From the NCBI GenBank assembly GCA_026388185.1, contig JAPLKG010000015.1, forward strand, positions 1 to 11,419: a stretch of 11,419 nt of DNA. Reading direction: 5' to 3'. Below are positions 5,512 to 11,419 of this stretch, piece by piece. The position numbers were made by a program, and so were the translations under genes. Within the stretch, counting starts at the first letter, position 1; every line of letters starts with the position of its first letter. A model generated the notes under the pieces. The model saw only the letters and a program-made list of their open reading frames with translations, did not search any database and was not told the DNA's origin. The DNA is from Candidatus Eisenbacteria bacterium (GTDB taxonomy: Bacteria > Eisenbacteria > RBG-16-71-46 > JAFGJU01).

Positions 5512-6567
5512 ATGGCCAGGTACACGATTGCATGGATGCCCGGGGACGGAATCGGAGTGGACGTTCTGGACGCGGCGAAGATTGTTTTTGATGCAATGGC
5601 GCTGGACGCCGAGTACGTCACCGCCGAGATAGGCTGGACCTGCTGGGAAAGATACGGAAACGCGCTTCCGGATGCCACGGTCGAGATTCTCAAGAACTCT
5701 ACGTGCGGATTCTTTGGCGCCATCACTTCGAAGCCGCACGTTCCCGGCTACCGCAGTCCCATAGTCAAGATGAGGCAGCTCTTCGATCTCTACGTCAATC
5801 TGCGTCCCTGCAAGGCCTATCCGGGAAATCCTCTAAACCTGAAGGAAGGCATAGACCTCGTGATCTTCCGCGAAAACACCGAGGGCCTCTATTTCGGGGC
5901 AGAGTTCTTTCCGATGCCGAAGGAAATAGCCGGACTCGAAGGAGTGAAGGGAAGGGTCGATCCGAGCGAGACGGCAGTGTCACTCAGAGTGATAACGCGC
6001 AAGGGCTCTCACAGAATTGTTAAGGCCGCCTTTGAATACGCAAGAAAACACGAGAGGAAGAGTGTCACCGTGGTGCACAAGGCGAACGTCCTGAGAAAGA
6101 CGTGCGGTCTCTTCCTGGAAGAAGCTCAGAAGGTCGCCAAGGAATTCGCGGACATCGAGTACAGAGAGGCCAACGTTGACGCAGTCGCCATGTGGCTCAT
6201 CAAGAATCCGACCGATTATGACGTGTTCGTGACGACGAATCTCTTCGGCGACATAATCTCCGACGAGGCGGCCCAGCTCGTGGGAGGCCTCGGTTTTGCT
6301 TCGTCGGGCAACATAGGCGAGAAGTTTGCCGTCTTCGAGCCTACGCACGGCTCCGCCCCCAAGTACGCCGGCCAGTACAAGGTAAATCCCATGGCGACGC
6401 TGCTTGCGGCGAGATTGATGCTGGAATGGCTTGGAGAAACGGCGAAGGCTCAGAGGCTCGAAGCGGCAATAACCGCCGTAATAAGAGAGGGCAGGAAGAG
6501 AACGTACGACATGGGCGGAACCTCGACCACACTGGAAGTCGCTGAAGAAGTCGCAAGAAAAGTCTGA
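5512..6567 (+). CDS. Isocitrate/homoisocitrate/isopropylmalate-type beta-decarboxylating dehydrogenase
   Basis: The 351-residue product oxidises a 3-hydroxy-2-alkyl dicarboxylic or tricarboxylic acid to a 2-oxoacid with loss of CO2. Family residues are in place: Arg88, Arg98 and Arg120 (E. coli Icd Arg119, Arg129, Arg153), Tyr127, Lys190 in VHKANV, and the metal aspartates in TTNLFGDIISDEAA. The substrate loop is YRSPIV followed by KMR. Ser82 matches isocitrate dehydrogenase Ser113, but Ile84 stands at the Asn115 position. The S-P-I-V form resembles homoisocitrate dehydrogenases and archaeal-type enzymes. The cofactor segment HGSAPKYAG has Lys284, Tyr285 and Val291, matching the NADP determinants Lys344, Tyr345 and Val351 of E. 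coli Icd; NAD enzymes usually have Asp-Ile. The C-terminal TYDMGGT, however, looks NAD-type. GGAGG lies 5 bases before ATG 5512. It closes the tight gene run, so isocitrate to 2-oxoglutarate is the leading guess. Confidence 0.85.
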   Translation: MARYTIAWMPGDGIGVDVLDAAKIVFDAMALDAEYVTAEIGWTCWERYGNALPDATVEILKNSTCGFFGAITSKPHVPGYRSPIVKMRQLFDLYVNLRPCKAYPGNPLNLKEGIDLVIFRENTEGLYFGAEFFPMPKEIAGLEGVKGRVDPSETAVSLRVITRKGSHRIVKAAFEYARKHERKSVTVVHKANVLRKTCGLFLEEAQKVAKEFADIEYREANVDAVAMWLIKNPTDYDVFVTTNLFGDIISDEAAQLVGGLGFASSGNIGEKFAVFEPTHGSAPKYAGQYKVNPMATLLAARLMLEWLGETAKAQRLEAAITAVIREGRKRTYDMGGTSTTLEVAEEVARKV

Positions 6568-6597
6568 ACGTGTGATTCGGGGGCATGATTGCAGGAT

Positions 6598-6625
6598 TTG
6601 ATCGAACCGCGTGACCTGGTATTGT
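6598..6625 (+). promoter_or_regulatory. Possible weak promoter before ppdK
   Basis: TTGATC at 6598-6603 and TATTGT at 6620-6625 are separated by 16 bases, each matching 4 of 6 positions of the sigma-70 consensus. They lie in the 83-base gap between the dehydrogenase gene and ppdK, the largest gap in the run after 486, so a separate start for ppdK is possible. Matches this weak occur by chance, and sigma preferences of this organism are unknown. Confidence 0.2.
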
Positions 6626-6650
6626 AGTGACTCATTCGGAGGAATGGTTG

Positions 6651-9452
<2,802 letters not shown>

Positions 9453-9616
9453 CCGCGGTTTTTCCACGAACCTATCTGTACGGACCTCTTGGGCGCACCC
9501 TCTTGCGCAATCACATATCCTTGCGTAACCGCACATCGAATCCCGCAATTCCAGCGCTTCTACCGAGCACTGCAAACGGCGCCACGTGGCATGCTTGTTG
9601 CAACCTGTGGTCTGAA

Positions 9617-9660
9617 ACCGAAACTCCTTTAGTTTCAAGCTGAAAAGGGGAGTTTGCGGT
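9617..9660 (+). other. Strong imperfect hairpin between ppdK and the secreted protein gene
   Basis: Bases 9617-9637 pair with 9641-9660 around a 3-base AGC loop. From the outside in, the pairs are ACCG/CGGT, AAACTCC/GGAGTTT, TTT/AGG (two G-U pairs) and TTTCA/TGAAA. There is a one-base bulge at G9656 and a two-base bulge at 9631-9632, giving 19 pairs in all. No T-run follows on either strand, so it is not a textbook intrinsic terminator. It lies 34 or 54 bases before the two candidate starts of the downstream gene, and 164 bases after the ppdK stop. It could end or stabilise the ppdK transcript, or lie in the leader of the secreted protein gene. The rest of the 9453-9693 intergenic stretch shows nothing I can assign. 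Confidence 0.55.
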
Positions 9661-9714
9661 AAGAGATTTGTCCTTGCGGAAAGGCTTCTTCCAATGCCGG
9701 GACGGAAGGTTTCC

Positions 9715-11419
9715 ATGCTCCGACACCGACAGCTTACAGACATAGTGGCGCGGCAACGGCTTTTCGCGGTCCCAGTGAGGTTCGCCGCCGTCTGGGCAGT
9801 TCTTTCTCTTGTTGCTTCCGCGCCGTGCCTGGCCGCACCTGGGAGCGGCACTGCCGAAATGTGGCCCAACACGGACGCGGTGGCCGGCACGTACGGCCAA
9901 TGGACCATCAGGTACACTGCCGCAGAGGACTTCGGCGGGGACGGGGGTACGGTGGCTATCGATATTCCTGAGGGATGGAGTGCTCCCCAGCTTTCGGACT
10001 CGACCGTGGAAGGATTCGTGCGGGCGACGCTCTCGGGTCTGTTTGATCCTGACTCGCTGGTCATAGTGGACAGAACGATTCGTCTGCATATCGGAAGTCT
10101 CCCCCAGAGCTTTAGCAACGGAGACTTCGTTGAAGTCATCTACGGCGGTTCATACAGTCTGGCCAGGGCGCAGACCACGGCGCCGGACTCCGCCTCATTC
10201 GTTGTGAAGAGCGATCCGGATGGTGACTCTCCACAGGCCCTCACGTCAGGCTCTCCCAAGATCAGCGTTCTCCCCGGGCCGAGTTCCAGAGTGGTCGTAT
10301 TCTTCGCCGGGAGCGAAGCGGGTGAGATAGGCTTCACCGCCGATCAGAACTCCAACGTCTTCACGGCCAAGGGATTTGACGACTACGACAACCCCACGGG
10401 CGGAGTAAGCTGCACGTGGAGCGTCACGGGCGAAATCGGTGAACTCGTCGGCGGTAAGGATTCGACCATCACCCTTGACGCTGACAAGACCGGTACCGGA
10501 TACATCATTGCCGAAGACGACTTCGCCCACGTCGACTCGACGGGGCTCGTCACGGTCACGAACGGAGCCTACACGCGGCTCGACGTTGCCCAGGCCGACA
10601 CGGCTGTCGCCGGAGAAGATTTCTCTGTTGCGGCGGCCGCCCTCGATGCTGACGGAAACATCGTCACTACCGGGGTCGGAAGTGACGATGTGCTCACTTT
10701 GACCGCGTGGAGCGACTCCGTTGGCAGTGTGCCCGGAACCGGAAGTCTTTTCATAGCGACCATGGACCTTTCGCAGGGCCAGGGCAGTATCGATGAGAAG
10801 TATTTCGTGGCCGAGTCCATCTACATCAGAGCCGTCGATGACGCAGACACCACGATTCGCGATTTCGGCCCGACGCCTACTGTCGTCACGCCCGGAAGTC
10901 CTTCCGTCCTTGTCGTCATCCCGGACAGCTTGTTCCTCGTTGCCGGCACGCAAGGGACGTTTTTGTTCACGTCGCTGGACTCCTTCGGTAACGTATCTCC
11001 CGTGTCCTCTCCGCAGACTCTGCAACTAGCGACAAGCTCTGTCTCGGGAGAGTTCAGGGAAGTTGGGGGAGTGGACGAGATATTTGAGAAGGTGATGGCG
11101 GAGGATAGTTCACAGGTTTCCTTCGACTACTATGACATTGGGGCTGGCGAGTTCCAGATCACCGTGACGGACGTTGACACAAATACCCCGGCATTCCCCA
11201 CAGTCACGACGTACGCTTCGATTCGTTATTCCGTAGAGGATACTCTTATTGTGTCCAGCGTATCGGATCCTGTCGTTTCCGGAACTTCGAGCGACGTTGT
11301 CGTTGAGGTGAGGGACAGGTTTGGGAACAGGGTGCCTGACTACGATGGGACAATCGAGTTTTCGAGCAGCGACGGCAACCCCGAGACCGTTCTTCCACCT
11401 GACTACACGTTTGTTCTGC
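9715..11419 (+). CDS. Large secreted protein with tandem Ig-like domains, 5' part
   Basis: The frame stays open to the window edge, giving 568 residues and no stop. Residues 1-40 form a Sec signal peptide: an Arg-rich start, the hydrophobic stretch FAAVWAVLSLVA, and a probable cleavage after SAPCLA. There is no proper lipobox. Residues 41-185 form a beta-rich domain with GTYGQWTIRYTA and IPEGWSAPQ. From about residue 190, four Ig-like or invasin-like blocks start near 190, 287, 397 and 509, each about 100 residues. Typical strands are SLDSFGNVSP and VRDRFGNRVPDYDG followed by TIEFSSSDG, ending in LPPDYTF. This is the pattern of long bacterial surface or secreted adhesion-type proteins; anchoring or secretion signals would lie beyond the edge. 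GGAAGG is 5 bases before ATG 9715. An in-frame ATG at 9694 with GGAAAGG upstream would add seven residues. It is unrelated in function to the metabolic genes and probably belongs to another transcript. Ligand and role are unknown. Confidence 0.8.
   Translation, partial: MLRHRQLTDIVARQRLFAVPVRFAAVWAVLSLVASAPCLAAPGSGTAEMWPNTDAVAGTYGQWTIRYTAAEDFGGDGGTVAIDIPEGWSAPQLSDSTVEGFVRATLSGLFDPDSLVIVDRTIRLHIGSLPQSFSNGDFVEVIYGGSYSLARAQTTAPDSASFVVKSDPDGDSPQALTSGSPKISVLPGPSSRVVVFFAGSEAGEIGFTADQNSNVFTAKGFDDYDNPTGGVSCTWSVTGEIGELVGGKDSTITLDADKTGTGYIIAEDDFAHVDSTGLVTVTNGAYTRLDVAQADTAVAGEDFSVAAAALDADGNIVTTGVGSDDVLTLTAWSDSVGSVPGTGSLFIATMDLSQGQGSIDEKYFVAESIYIRAVDDADTTIRDFGPTPTVVTPGSPSVLVVIPDSLFLVAGTQGTFLFTSLDSFGNVSPVSSPQTLQLATSSVSGEFREVGGVDEIFEKVMAEDSSQVSFDYYDIGAGEFQITVTDVDTNTPAFPTVTTYASIRYSVEDTLIVSSVSDPVVSGTSSDVVVEVRDRFGNRVPDYDGTIEFSSSDGNPETVLPPDYTFVL

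Noticed and set aside
6568-6650. A GGTTCGATC-like stretch on the minus strand resembling a tRNA T-arm
   Set aside because: No acceptor, D or anticodon stems can be drawn around it, and the stretch is too short for a tRNA gene with correct spacing.

Overview
The window looks bacterial: Shine-Dalgarno-like sequences precede most starts, genes are tightly spaced, and the last gene carries a classical Sec signal peptide. Base composition is moderately GC-rich, with heavy use of AGA/AGG arginine and ATA isoleucine codons. Together with the long Ig-like secreted protein, this would fit an uncultured FCB-type or similar candidate-phylum bacterium. That assignment is inference only, since no rRNA or other phylogenetic marker is present. 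Every gene I can support lies on the + strand.

Layout. Positions 1-360 hold the 3' end of an asparaginase II family gene. After a 125-base gap, a probable operon runs from 486 to 6567: a short citrate synthase-fold protein (citryl-CoA lyase type), an HD-domain phosphohydrolase, two consecutive two-subunit aconitase/isopropylmalate dehydratase pairs (large-small-large-small), and a beta-decarboxylating (isocitrate/homoisocitrate/isopropylmalate type) dehydrogenase. Gaps inside it are 4-39 bases. After 83 bases comes ppdK (6651-9452), encoding pyruvate phosphate dikinase. A 241-262 base intergenic region, depending on which start is used, contains a strong imperfect hairpin (9617-9660). It is followed by the 5' part of a large secreted protein with Ig-like domains, which runs off the right end.

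How the genes may work together. The order lyase/synthase, hydro-lyase, oxidative decarboxylase matches the chemistry acetyl-CoA + oxoacid <-> tricarboxylate <-> isomer <-> 2-oxoacid + CO2. In its simplest form this is oxaloacetate/acetyl-CoA <-> citrate <-> isocitrate <-> 2-oxoglutarate, in either direction, with PPDK linking pyruvate and PEP. No LeuA-type (isopropylmalate or homocitrate) synthase is in the window, so a plain leucine operon is not the obvious reading.

The least ordinary point is the first hydro-lyase pair. Its large subunit keeps the three Fe-S cysteines but has Tyr where the conserved Asp-His pair has His, and an Arg at a second active-site position. The neighbouring paralogue keeps both histidines. 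Pair 1 may therefore act on a different substrate, or be catalytically altered. The dehydrogenase also has mixed signatures: a homoisocitrate-type substrate loop with NADP-type Lys-Tyr. I see no tRNA, rRNA, CRISPR, insertion sequence or phage gene.
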